Positions 1-6,666 of a stretch of DNA of 6,666 nucleotides are shown piece after piece (positions within the stretch are counted from its first letter, which is position 1; each line of letters opens with the position of its first letter). The notes under the pieces were generated by a model that did no database searches, had not been told where the DNA came from, and was given only the letters and a program-made list of their open reading frames with translations. The stretch is taken from contig JAGWTK010000220.1 of NCBI GenBank assembly GCA_028876035.1, positions 1 through 6,666 on the forward strand. The letters are read 5' to 3'. Both the position numbers and the translations under genes were made by a program. This stretch comes from Bacteroidota bacterium (lineage in GTDB: Bacteria; Bacteroidota; Bacteroidia; Chitinophagales; Chitinophagaceae).

Positions 1-1831
1 GTTCAATTAAGGTAGGTGCTATTTTTTCATGCAGACTCGCCGTATGAAAGTCTTTCAAGACACCAATAATGGTCAAGTCGCGGTCATTCCAATGAAGCGA
101 GTGGCCTATCGGGTCCCTGAGCCCGGCGGCTGTAGCCATAGACTCGTTGATGATACAGCTATTGCTGTCGGACGGCAGGCCGCGGAAATTGTGTCCCGCC
201 ACAAAGGGGATTTCCAGCATGGGCAAAACATCCGCGTCCATAGAATAGAACGGAACATTGAATATCTCCTTTTTGTCGATTCGAACATTCGTAGTATTCA
301 TGGCCGTCATACGGATGCTTTGCGCCCCGGCCCCGAGGATGGAAGGATTGTTTTTGAGCGCTGTTTTGAAAGGTTGCAGATTTGCTGTTTTCTCCCAGGG
401 AATCGCTACGGACACAAGATTGCTGGTAGCGTACCCGGGATCTTTATGAAGCATATAGTTAAACTGACGCTGCATAACAATGGTGCCGGTGATCAGAAAT
501 ACAGCCATAGCAAATTGTAATACCACCAGGCTTTTCGAAAGATAGCTCCTGGTGGCAAGCCGAAACCTGCCATACAAGGTTTGCACCGGGTTAAAGGCTG
601 ATAAGAACACAGCGGGATAAAATCCTGAAAGCAAGGTGTTCACCATAAGTAAAACAAGAATGCTGAGTATCGAGCCAGGTGTGATGATCATTGATACCGA
701 CAATTGCTTTTGAGCCAATTCGTTAAAAAAGGGAAGTACCAATATTACGATGCTGATGGCAGGAAAGATCGACAAAAGATTGAGCAAAAGAGACTCCGAC
801 AAATATTGAGCTACGAGCTGTTGCCTGCTGCTGCCGCTTACTTTGCGGATGCCTACTTCTTTTGCACGTTTGAGTGACCGCGATAGACTTAGGTTGACAA
901 AGTTGATGCTGGCCGTTGCCAGGATGAAAAAGGCAATCAACCCCAGGATATAAGAATAGCTGGAATTACTCCATGCTGTCAGGCCGTTTCCGGCGTTATA
1001 GGTCTTATCCAGGTGAATTTGCCGAAACGATTGCAGGTTGTACCTGTAATAGACGTTGGGATATTTCTTTTTGATTTCTGCCAGCTGGTTACCGGCTCGA
1101 TTCTCCAGGATCACGTTCATTTTCCGGACAACAGGTGCAATAGCGGCTTCTTTTCTGAGTTGTATAAAGGTGTTTAGAAAGTTGTTCATCCACCGTTTTG
1201 TCCATTCGGCCTGCAACGTTCTTTCGATTGGTAAGAGGATGCCGAAACGCAGGCTTGAATTGATCGGCGTATTTTTTGCGACAGCAGAAACGCGGAATCT
1301 TGTAAAAGCGCCATCCTGGTTAATCTCCATTTCTTTTCCCAGCACGTCTGTACTGCCAAAATACTTTTTAGCCATCTCTTCAGAAAGGACCACATTGCTA
1401 TTATCGCTCAATGCCGTAACCGGGTCACCTTTTATGATGGAGAAGGAAAACATGCTGAAGAAACTCGTGTCGGCGTAGAGGACGCCCTCACTGATGGCAT
1501 CATTACCTTTTTTAACCAGTTCTTCCCAGCCTCCCCGCACCCTGCACACATTTTCTATTTCAGGAATGCCGGCCTTAAAAGCAGTTGCTTGCATTGCGCC
1601 GGTGTTACCGCCTTTTTCCTCCTGACCTTCCGGACTCATCGCGTCATGGACAACACGGTAGATTTGTGGTCCATTTATATGAAACTTGTCAAAGCTCACT
1701 TCATCCCGCACATAGAGCGTGATAAGCACGACCGATGCCAGGCCAATTGCCAAACCAGCTATATTGATCGTCGCATACATCCGATGACGGGAGAGATTGC
1801 GCCAGGCGAGCTTGAGATAATGTATGAGCAT
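1..1831 (-). CDS. FtsX/MacB-type ABC transporter permease C, 3' end cut by window edge
   Basis: This is an inner-membrane ABC permease of unknown substrate. I translated it by hand: the frame stays open for 610 codons from the ATG at 1831 to the left edge, so the stop codon lies outside the window. By alignment with permease B about 184 C-terminal residues, the second FtsX domain, are missing. Visible order: TM1 about residues 20-42, preceded by the family hallmark AWRNLSRH; first periplasmic MacB-like core about 43-290; FtsX domain with TMs about 292-314, 345-368 and 385-406, and the cytoplasmic loop RAKEVGIRKVSG at 322-333; TM5 about 432-453; second periplasmic domain from about 455, cut after the GVLKDFH segment at 590-596. 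The start is chosen because MLIHYLKLAWRN aligns without gaps to the N-terminus of permease B. Upstream ATGs at 1868 and 1871 are out of frame. There is no clear Shine-Dalgarno, but the leader is A-rich. It is the last visible gene of the run, 121 bp after B. No frameshift is seen. Family assignment is firm; function is not known. Confidence 0.94.
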   Translation of the reverse strand, partial: MLIHYLKLAWRNLSRHRMYATINIAGLAIGLASVVLITLYVRDEVSFDKFHINGPQIYRVVHDAMSPEGQEEKGGNTGAMQATAFKAGIPEIENVCRVRGGWEELVKKGNDAISEGVLYADTSFFSMFSFSIIKGDPVTALSDNSNVVLSEEMAKKYFGSTDVLGKEMEINQDGAFTRFRVSAVAKNTPINSSLRFGILLPIERTLQAEWTKRWMNNFLNTFIQLRKEAAIAPVVRKMNVILENRAGNQLAEIKKKYPNVYYRYNLQSFRQIHLDKTYNAGNGLTAWSNSSYSYILGLIAFFILATASINFVNLSLSRSLKRAKEVGIRKVSGSSRQQLVAQYLSESLLLNLLSIFPAISIVILVLPFFNELAQKQLSVSMIITPGSILSILVLLMVNTLLSGFYPAVFLSAFNPVQTLYGRFRLATRSYLSKSLVVLQFAMAVFLITGTIVMQRQFNYMLHKDPGYATSNLVSVAIPWEKTANLQPFKTALKNNPSILGAGAQSIRMTAMNTTNVRIDKKEIFNVPFYSMDADVLPMLEIPFVAGHNFRGLPSDSNSCIINESMATAAGLRDPIGHSLHWNDRDLTIIGVLKDFHTASLHEKIAPTLIE

Positions 1832-1834
1832 TGG

Positions 1835-1859
1835 TGGATTTTTCGATTTCTGGATTTTT
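1835..1859 (-). repeat. 9-nt direct repeat in the leader of permease C
   Basis: TGGATTTTT on the plus strand occurs at 1835-1843 and again at 1851-1859, a period of 16. On the coding strand this reads AAAAATCCA twice, with the second copy ending 3 nt before the ATG at 1831. The stretch is A-rich and has no Shine-Dalgarno motif. A-rich leaders favour translation initiation in Bacteroidota, so it may be part of the ribosome-binding region, but the repeat itself could be chance. Confidence 0.45.
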
Positions 1860-1877
1860 TGAATTCATCATCAACAT

Positions 1878-1898
1878 TTAGCGGTTGGTCATTGGCAA
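1878..1898. repeat. Degenerate heptad array, TTRGNNN x3
   Basis: On the plus strand TTAG begins at 1878 and TTGG at 1885 and 1892, exactly 7 nt apart, giving TTAGCGG-TTGGTCA-TTGGCAA. It shares the 7-nt period of the neighbouring GAAC array but has a different core. Three units with one mismatch is weak evidence alone; the shared period and shared intergenic location make it more believable. Confidence 0.4.
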
Positions 1899-1921
1899 AT
1901 TAGTAGCAAGCTGCACCTGAA

Positions 1922-1953
1922 GAACCACGAACAATGAACCAGGAACAAAGAAC
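1922..1953. repeat. Heptad short tandem repeat, GAACNNN x5
   Basis: On the plus strand GAAC begins at 1922, 1929, 1936, 1943 and 1950, an exact 7-nt period with variable 3-nt spacers (CAC, AAT, CAG, AAA). On the coding strand it reads GTTCNNN. The last GAAC overlaps the TAG stop codon of permease B (1955-1953) by one base, so the array starts immediately at the end of the gene. The fixed core with free spacers resembles the degenerate heptanucleotide repeats (STRR type) known in some bacterial genomes; whether it belongs to a genome-wide family here cannot be seen from one locus. Confidence 0.75.
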
Positions 1954-4358
1954 TATTCACTCCGAAGACTTCTTACCGGGTTCGCAACGGCCGCTTTAAT
2001 TGCCTGGAAGCTAACTGTCAATAGAGCAATGGCGAGCACCAGCATACCGGCTATGGCAAACATTTGCCAGCTTAACGTGATCCTATATGGGTAATTCTCC
2101 AGCCATTTATTGGCTGCGAACCATTCAAGTGGAATCGCTATCAGCAATGCAATCAGAACAAGTTTTATAAAATCCCTGGAGAGCACTGCTACAACACTGT
2201 TTACAGAAGCTCCCAGTACTTTTCGTATGCCAATCTCCTTGGTCCTTTTTTCTGCTGATAATACAGACAAGCCAAACAGACCAATGCATGAAATGAAGAT
2301 GGTGAGTATGGCACTAAAAAGCATGATTTGCTTCCACTTCGCTTCCTTCTCGTAATTTTTAAGATTGACGTCGTTCATAAAAACATAGCTATAAGGATTT
2401 GTCGGGAAATTCCTTTTAAATGCCTGTTCTATGTGCCTTAGGCTTACAGCAGCCGTGCCGGGTTTTATTTTTATCAACGCTTCACCATACGCATTGCCGG
2501 GTTTCATGGTAAACAGTTGAGGCCCTATCTTCTGGCCCAGGGATTGAAAGTGGTAATCTTTAACTACACCAATTACCGTGTATTTTTGGTTGTTGTTATA
2601 ATTGAAGTTTACAATTTGCCCCAGGGGCTGCTTCCAGCCGGCGGTTTTTACAAATGTTTCATTTACTAAAACAGAATGGCCTGAGTCTGAAGGGAAATCG
2701 GGTGAGAAATTTCTGCCTTGCAGCAGCTGTATTTGCAGCATCGGTATGTAATGATCGTCCACTGTTTCATATGAAAAACTGATGGAGGAATCTCCATTTA
2801 CCTTTGCAGCCGTCCACCAACCTCCTCCGTTCTTAAAGGCAACGTTGCTTATGTTGTTATTTTGCGTCAGTTGAGTTCTGAACAATGAAGCCTGTGCTCT
2901 TGTCAAATTTCCTTTTTCTACCACTACAAGATCATTGTCGTCGTATCCTAATTTTTCAGTCGTGAGAAAATTGAATTGTGCATAAATGGTAAAAGTGGCT
3001 ATAATCAGGAAAGAAGCCAGGGTAAATTGCAGCACCACCAGTCCTTTTTGCAGATAGTTTTTGCCGCTGAGGTTAAACCTGCTGTACAGGGTCTGCACAG
3101 GCTTGTAGCCCGACAAAACCAGTGCAGGATAGAAGCCCGCGAGAAAGCCGGTAATAAGAAACAGTAAGAGATAGCCGGCTACTAATTTTATGTCGAACAA
3201 ATAAGAAAGTGACAGAATTTTATTCGACAACTCGTTGAAAAGCGGGAGCGATAATTGCACAATACCGATAGCAAGCGCAAACGCTATAAAGCAAATCAGA
3301 AAGGACTCGCCGAGAAATTGAAAAATGAGCTGTTTGCGTTCGCCGCCCACCACTTTTCGGATGCCGATTTCTTTCGCCCGCTTTACAGAACGGGCTATGG
3401 TAAGGTTTACGAAATTGATCGAAGCAATCAGGAGAATGAACAATGCTATGCCGGTGAGAATATAAGAATATAAGGGATTGCTGGCGTCGGAAAGCCCGTT
3501 CTGCGCGGGCAGTTCCGTACTCAGGTGCATGTCTGTATATGGCTGCAGGTGATATTCGCTTTTCCATCCCAATACTTCGTCGCCAAATTTTTTCCTTAGC
3601 GATGCAATTGCGTCTTTAGAGTCCAGGTCGTAAAAATTCTGCATTTTAGTTTCCAGTGCCGGTACATTGGTATTCGGCGGAAGCACCACAAAAGTGTTTA
3701 GAAAGAAACTAAACCAGCTTTCACTGTTCCGTGCATCTTCTTCTGGTTCCTGGAAGGGTAATAAAATATCGAATTTGATGGATGAGTTTTGAGGACATAC
3801 TTTGGAGACCGCCGTCACGGCATAAGGAATAAACAGGCTGTCTTTTTTTATCAGCATTGTTTTGCCAACCGCGTCTTTTGTTCCAAATTGGATTTCCGCT
3901 TCTTTTTCTGATATTACTAAAGAATGCGGTTCTTTCAAACAGGTCTTTTGGCTTCCATACAACAACGGAAAAGAGAAAACAGAAAAGAAGTTTGAATCTA
4001 CGTACAGGAGGTTCTTTGACTTTACCTCCGTCCCGCTTTTAAAATCTTCAGCAGCGCTTTGAACACGAACGAAAGAAGTAATCTCAGGAATATTGGCGCT
4101 GAACCGCGGTCCCTGCAGTAGACCTGTATTTCCATCCTTTGATCCTTTTGAACCATCTTTGTTTATTGCCTGGGTCGTGATCCTATATATCCGGTTAACA
4201 TTTGCATGGAATTTATCATAGCTAACTTCATCTTTTACGTATAACAGGATTAGCATCGCGCAGGCAAGGCCGAGGCACAGGCCGGCAATATTTATCGATG
4301 CATAAATTTTGTTGCGTAGTAAATTGCGCCACGCGATTTTGATATAATTTTTAAGCAT
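1953..4358 (-). CDS. FtsX/MacB-type ABC transporter permease B, complete (801 aa)
   Basis: This is a complete double-domain ABC permease of the inner membrane, and its length of 801 residues matches the usual size of this family. Order: TM1 about 20-42 after the hallmark IAWRNLLRNK; first periplasmic MacB-like core about 43-294; FtsX domain 1 with TMs about 296-318, 346-374 and 389-412 and the loop RAKEIGIRKVVGG at 327-339; TM5 about 436-458; second periplasmic domain about 460-675 with GVVKDYHFQS at 597-606; FtsX domain 2 with TMs about 677-699, 729-748 and 765-786 and the loop RTKEIGIRKVLGAS at 705-718; C-terminal tail ANPVRSLRSE. The conserved loops lie on the cytoplasmic side, where such permeases contact their ATPase, but the protein has no Walker motifs of its own. 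The ATG at 4358 fits the family N-terminus; an AGGA sits only 2 nt before it, too close to be a standard Shine-Dalgarno. It lies 62 bp after permease A and 121 bp before permease C. It is closely related to C (34 of the first 51 residues identical by eye). Substrate unknown. Confidence 0.96.
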   Translation of the reverse strand: MLKNYIKIAWRNLLRNKIYASINIAGLCLGLACAMLILLYVKDEVSYDKFHANVNRIYRITTQAINKDGSKGSKDGNTGLLQGPRFSANIPEITSFVRVQSAAEDFKSGTEVKSKNLLYVDSNFFSVFSFPLLYGSQKTCLKEPHSLVISEKEAEIQFGTKDAVGKTMLIKKDSLFIPYAVTAVSKVCPQNSSIKFDILLPFQEPEEDARNSESWFSFFLNTFVVLPPNTNVPALETKMQNFYDLDSKDAIASLRKKFGDEVLGWKSEYHLQPYTDMHLSTELPAQNGLSDASNPLYSYILTGIALFILLIASINFVNLTIARSVKRAKEIGIRKVVGGERKQLIFQFLGESFLICFIAFALAIGIVQLSLPLFNELSNKILSLSYLFDIKLVAGYLLLFLITGFLAGFYPALVLSGYKPVQTLYSRFNLSGKNYLQKGLVVLQFTLASFLIIATFTIYAQFNFLTTEKLGYDDNDLVVVEKGNLTRAQASLFRTQLTQNNNISNVAFKNGGGWWTAAKVNGDSSISFSYETVDDHYIPMLQIQLLQGRNFSPDFPSDSGHSVLVNETFVKTAGWKQPLGQIVNFNYNNNQKYTVIGVVKDYHFQSLGQKIGPQLFTMKPGNAYGEALIKIKPGTAAVSLRHIEQAFKRNFPTNPYSYVFMNDVNLKNYEKEAKWKQIMLFSAILTIFISCIGLFGLSVLSAEKRTKEIGIRKVLGASVNSVVAVLSRDFIKLVLIALLIAIPLEWFAANKWLENYPYRITLSWQMFAIAGMLVLAIALLTVSFQAIKAAVANPVRSLRSE

Positions 4359-4420
4359 GGTCCTGGTTTTCGATCATAAGTGAAAACAGTGCATTATGGT
4401 CGGTTAGCCACGTCTTTCTG
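4359..4420. other. A-B intergenic region, 62 bp, no clear signal
   Basis: This short gap separates the TAA of permease A (4423-4421) from the ATG of permease B. I see no promoter matching the Bacteroidota consensus and no terminator. A 5-bp inverted repeat (CATAA at 4375-4379, TTATG at 4394-4398) with a 14-nt loop is too weak to call. The spacing is compatible with co-transcription of A and B. Confidence 0.5.
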
Positions 4421-6666
4421 TTATTCCGTTCTTAAACTTTTTACAGGATTTGCAAGAGCCGCGCGGATTGACTTGTAACCCACGGTTATGGCAGCAATGA
4501 GAAACGACACACCAATGGCCAGCAGGAAAATGTACGGACTCATCGGGATGCGAAATTTGAAATCCTGCAGGTAGGCATGCATGGCCCACCATGCCAGCGG
4601 TGCGGCGATGAGAAACGCAATTACGAGCAAACGCGTGAACTCTTTGCCAAAGAGCCAGAGGATATTCGGCAGTGAGGCGCCCAGCACTTTCCGAACGCCG
4701 ATTTCCTTTGTCTTTTGAACTGCCATGAACGACACCAAACCATACAAACCGAGGCAACCGATAAAGATAGCGATGCCGGCGAACGCTTTGATCAGTTTAA
4801 GCATGATGGTATCCAACTCGTAAAAATTGGCTATCCGGTCGTCGAGAAACTGGAAATTGTACACATATTCCGGGTACACCTCATTCCAGATTTTTTCGAT
4901 GGATGCTTTTGCCGAACTGAGATTAGCCATGTTTAGCTTTACAGCACAATTGTCATAGCCATTGTAGCCCGTTGAAATACTTTGCGGATAAATTTCCATC
5001 CGGAAGGAGTAGTTATTGAAGTCTTTCATTACTCCCACTACCATCGCTTCCTTTCCATTTATGGTCACCTGCTTGTTGATGATATCGGCCGGGTTGCCCA
5101 CATTCAATCGTTTTACAGCCGTTTCGTTTAACAAATATTCCCGCACGGTATCAGATGGGAACAGATTTCTTCCTGCCACCAGCTTTATACCAAAAGTGGC
5201 GAGGTATTGGTCGTCGGCGAGTTTGGTGTTGATGTCCCAGGCTTCTTCTTTGGGTCTGCCCTGGTATTTAATACCGGTTGTATTGTTCGAGCTGGCCGCA
5301 GGCGCCTGGCTGCAGAAGCTTATTTTTTCAACACCAGGAACCTGGGCAATGCGGTTATGCAGCGTTTCCATCCGTCCTTTGCCGGTAGAATCGGTGATGG
5401 GAACGGGTATCATTGCCACCGCATCTTTGCTGAACCCGAGATCGGAATGCCGCGAATACTCCATCTGGCCGGCGATAACGATCGTACCCACTATCAACAA
5501 CTGCGAAATGCCGAATTGAAAAACGACCAAAGCCCTGCGCAGCGAAAATCCACCCAGGTTTTTTTGCGACAGTTTTCCTTTGAGTGCCGCTATCGGCTGA
5601 AAGCCCGAAAGTACCAGGCCAGGGTAGGAGCCTGATAGAAAGGTTACCAATAGTCCAATTCCCAATGTGTAAATAATAAGCAGCGGACTGCTGAACGGGT
5701 TAACCGATAGTTTGGTTTGAAACAAACCATTGAGCCAGGGCAAGCCGAGCCAGGCCAGTCCGTACGCCACCAGCAATGCAAACAACGTTATCAATGCAGT
5801 TTCTGCAATGAATTGCCAGAAGAGTTGCCTTTTAAGTCCGCCCAGCACTTTTCGAATCCCCACTTCTTTTGCGCGGTTGACGGCTTGTGCTGTAGCGAGG
5901 TTAATAAAATTTACACAGGCTGTTGTCACGAGGAATAGCGCCACCAGGGCCAGCGCCCAGATATATTTCTTTTCCACATACCCATTGTAATCGGGATTGA
6001 AATGAATATCGCGGAGTGGCTGCAGTTTAAAGAAAAAGGTATTCTTGTCGCCGTCTGAATAGTATTTACGTTTCATTGACGGAAATACTTTCTCTACCTG
6101 TTCCGGCTGAACACCTGGTTTAAGCAAAACAAAACAATGCGTTTCGCTGTTAATACCGCCCCAGCTTTTATCATCGGCGATCCACGGACTGAAATCTTTG
6201 AGGTTATAGTCGGATAAATATATCTCGTGGCGCCGATCGGTATTTTGCGGTAAGTCTATTAAGATACCGGCGACAACGAAATCAATCCTGGTATCCACCC
6301 GGATTTTTTTCCCGATGGCATGCGTAGTTCCGAAATATTTTCTGGCAATACGCTCTGTGATGAGCGCTTTGTTTGGTTCATTCAATACATGGTAGCCGCT
6401 TCCTTCTGCCAGTGGAAAATTGAATATGTCAAAAAAAGGTGTTTCTGCACAGGCCACGCCATCGTCTTCCTGGAATTTTTTCATTTCCTTTTCTTCCGGC
6501 AGTGATACTGTCACCCCACCAAATCCTACCACCCGTGCGGTCTTCTCCGCGAAAGTATAATCGCTTCGAAAAGCCTTCGTAAAAGGCGGTGGAACGCCGG
6601 GCGTTTTCCCGTTATTCTCGTTATGTATCTCCGTTACAACACGGTAGATCCGATCGCCATTCCTAT
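4421..6666 (-). CDS. FtsX/MacB-type ABC transporter permease A, 5' end cut by window edge
   Basis: This is a third permease of the same family. The frame stays open up to the right edge: the first complete codon is at 6664 and 747 residues are visible. The visible start RNGDRIYRVVTE aligns with the region around residues 52-63 of permease B, so about 51 residues including TM1 lie outside the window. The GTG at 6532 is an internal valine codon, not the start. Visible order (numbered from the first visible residue): rest of the first periplasmic core to about 232; FtsX domain 1 with TMs about 234-256, 285-308 and 326-348 and loop RAKEVGIRKVLGG at 264-276; TM5 about 378-399; second periplasmic domain about 400-623; FtsX domain 2 with TMs about 625-646, 677-695 and 709-729 and loop KTKEIGVRKVLGAS at 651-664; tail ANPVKSLRTE. 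It is the most upstream visible gene of the run and is more diverged from B and C than they are from each other. No ATPase motifs. Substrate unknown. Confidence 0.94.
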   Translation of the reverse strand, partial: RNGDRIYRVVTEIHNENNGKTPGVPPPFTKAFRSDYTFAEKTARVVGFGGVTVSLPEEKEMKKFQEDDGVACAETPFFDIFNFPLAEGSGYHVLNEPNKALITERIARKYFGTTHAIGKKIRVDTRIDFVVAGILIDLPQNTDRRHEIYLSDYNLKDFSPWIADDKSWGGINSETHCFVLLKPGVQPEQVEKVFPSMKRKYYSDGDKNTFFFKLQPLRDIHFNPDYNGYVEKKYIWALALVALFLVTTACVNFINLATAQAVNRAKEVGIRKVLGGLKRQLFWQFIAETALITLFALLVAYGLAWLGLPWLNGLFQTKLSVNPFSSPLLIIYTLGIGLLVTFLSGSYPGLVLSGFQPIAALKGKLSQKNLGGFSLRRALVVFQFGISQLLIVGTIVIAGQMEYSRHSDLGFSKDAVAMIPVPITDSTGKGRMETLHNRIAQVPGVEKISFCSQAPAASSNNTTGIKYQGRPKEEAWDINTKLADDQYLATFGIKLVAGRNLFPSDTVREYLLNETAVKRLNVGNPADIINKQVTINGKEAMVVGVMKDFNNYSFRMEIYPQSISTGYNGYDNCAVKLNMANLSSAKASIEKIWNEVYPEYVYNFQFLDDRIANFYELDTIMLKLIKAFAGIAIFIGCLGLYGLVSFMAVQKTKEIGVRKVLGASLPNILWLFGKEFTRLLVIAFLIAAPLAWWAMHAYLQDFKFRIPMSPYIFLLAIGVSFLIAAITVGYKSIRAALANPVKSLRTE

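Larger units (their letters stand above)
1832..1952. other. B-C intergenic region, 121 bp, rich in short repeats
   Basis: This gap between permease B and permease C contains three kinds of short repeat (annotated separately): a GAACNNN heptad array next to the stop codon of B, a weaker TTGGNNN heptad array in the middle, and a 9-nt direct repeat just before the start codon of C. I see no GC-rich hairpin followed by a T-run on the minus strand, so no intrinsic terminator. There is also no complete Bacteroidota-type promoter (TTTG at about -33 with TAnnTTTG at about -7). Read-through from B into C is therefore the simplest reading, although 121 bp would leave room for a weak promoter. Confidence 0.6.

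Noticed and set aside
29..520. 163-codon open frame on the plus strand
   Set aside because: It lies fully antisense to permease C, whose protein aligns with permease B throughout. The plus-strand translation has no recognisable domain and reads as a shadow.
1..1831. Permease C as a pseudogene, because only short frames are apparent there
   Set aside because: Hand translation shows one uninterrupted frame of 610 codons; it only lacks a stop because the window ends.
1896..1902. Possible -7 promoter element before permease C (TAATTTG on the coding strand)
   Set aside because: It is one base short of TAnnTTTG and has no TTTG or TTG element at the expected distance upstream.
3220..3567. 115-codon minus-strand frame inside permease B
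   Set aside because: Same strand but a different frame from permease B, over its first FtsX domain; its composition is arginine-rich out-of-frame translation.
4375..4398. Inverted repeat CATAA/TTATG between permeases A and B as a possible terminator
   Set aside because: Only 5 AT-rich base pairs with a 14-nt loop and no following T-run; far too weak.
4404..4757. 117-codon minus-strand frame over the end of permease A
   Set aside because: It overlaps the conserved C-terminal FtsX domain of permease A in another frame and has no recognisable feature of its own.
5016..5635. Two overlapping plus-strand open frames of 167 and 142 codons
   Set aside because: Both are antisense to the second periplasmic domain and FtsX region of permease A and overlap each other; neither shows a family signature.
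4421..6532. Permease A starting at the GTG at 6532
   Set aside because: The frame continues open upstream to the window edge and encodes conserved family sequence (DRIYRVVTE), so 6532 is an internal valine codon.

Overview
The window holds three large membrane-protein genes, all on the minus strand, and almost nothing else. Each encodes an FtsX/MacB-type ABC transporter permease of the roughly 800-residue double-domain kind. Reading in the direction of transcription (right to left): permease A (6666 to 4421) is cut at its N-terminus by the right edge; permease B (4358 to 1953) is complete at 801 aa; permease C (1831 to 1) is cut at its C-terminus by the left edge. The gaps are 62 bp (A to B) and 121 bp (B to C). 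No ATP-binding subunit, regulator, RNA gene, insertion sequence or CRISPR array is visible.

The likely source is a member of the Bacteroidota, plausibly a Chitinophagaceae-like soil or plant-associated bacterium. This is inference. It rests on the protein family (long orphan permeases in runs, ending ANPV[KR]SLR[ST]E), on the lack of clear Shine-Dalgarno sequences, on an A-rich leader before permease C, and on moderate base composition. No taxonomic marker gene is present.

All three proteins share one plan: a TM helix near the N-terminus, a periplasmic MacB-type core domain, an FtsX domain with three TM helices, then a second TM helix, second periplasmic domain and second FtsX domain. The cytoplasmic loop R[AT]KE[IV]G[IV]RKV, or a close variant, occurs once in each FtsX domain. 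That loop region normally contacts the ATPase, so these permeases probably work with an ATPase encoded elsewhere. Substrate is unknown; the wider family moves or extracts lipoproteins, peptides and drugs, or transmits mechanical force across the envelope. B and C are clearly closer to each other than to A.

The most unusual non-coding signal is the B-C intergenic region. It carries five copies of GAAC spaced exactly 7 nt apart, beginning at the stop codon of B, then a second weaker 7-nt-period array (TTGG type), and a 9-nt direct repeat just before the start codon of C. I found no convincing promoter, terminator or wholly new system; the region looks like a typical paralogous permease array with short heptameric intergenic repeats.
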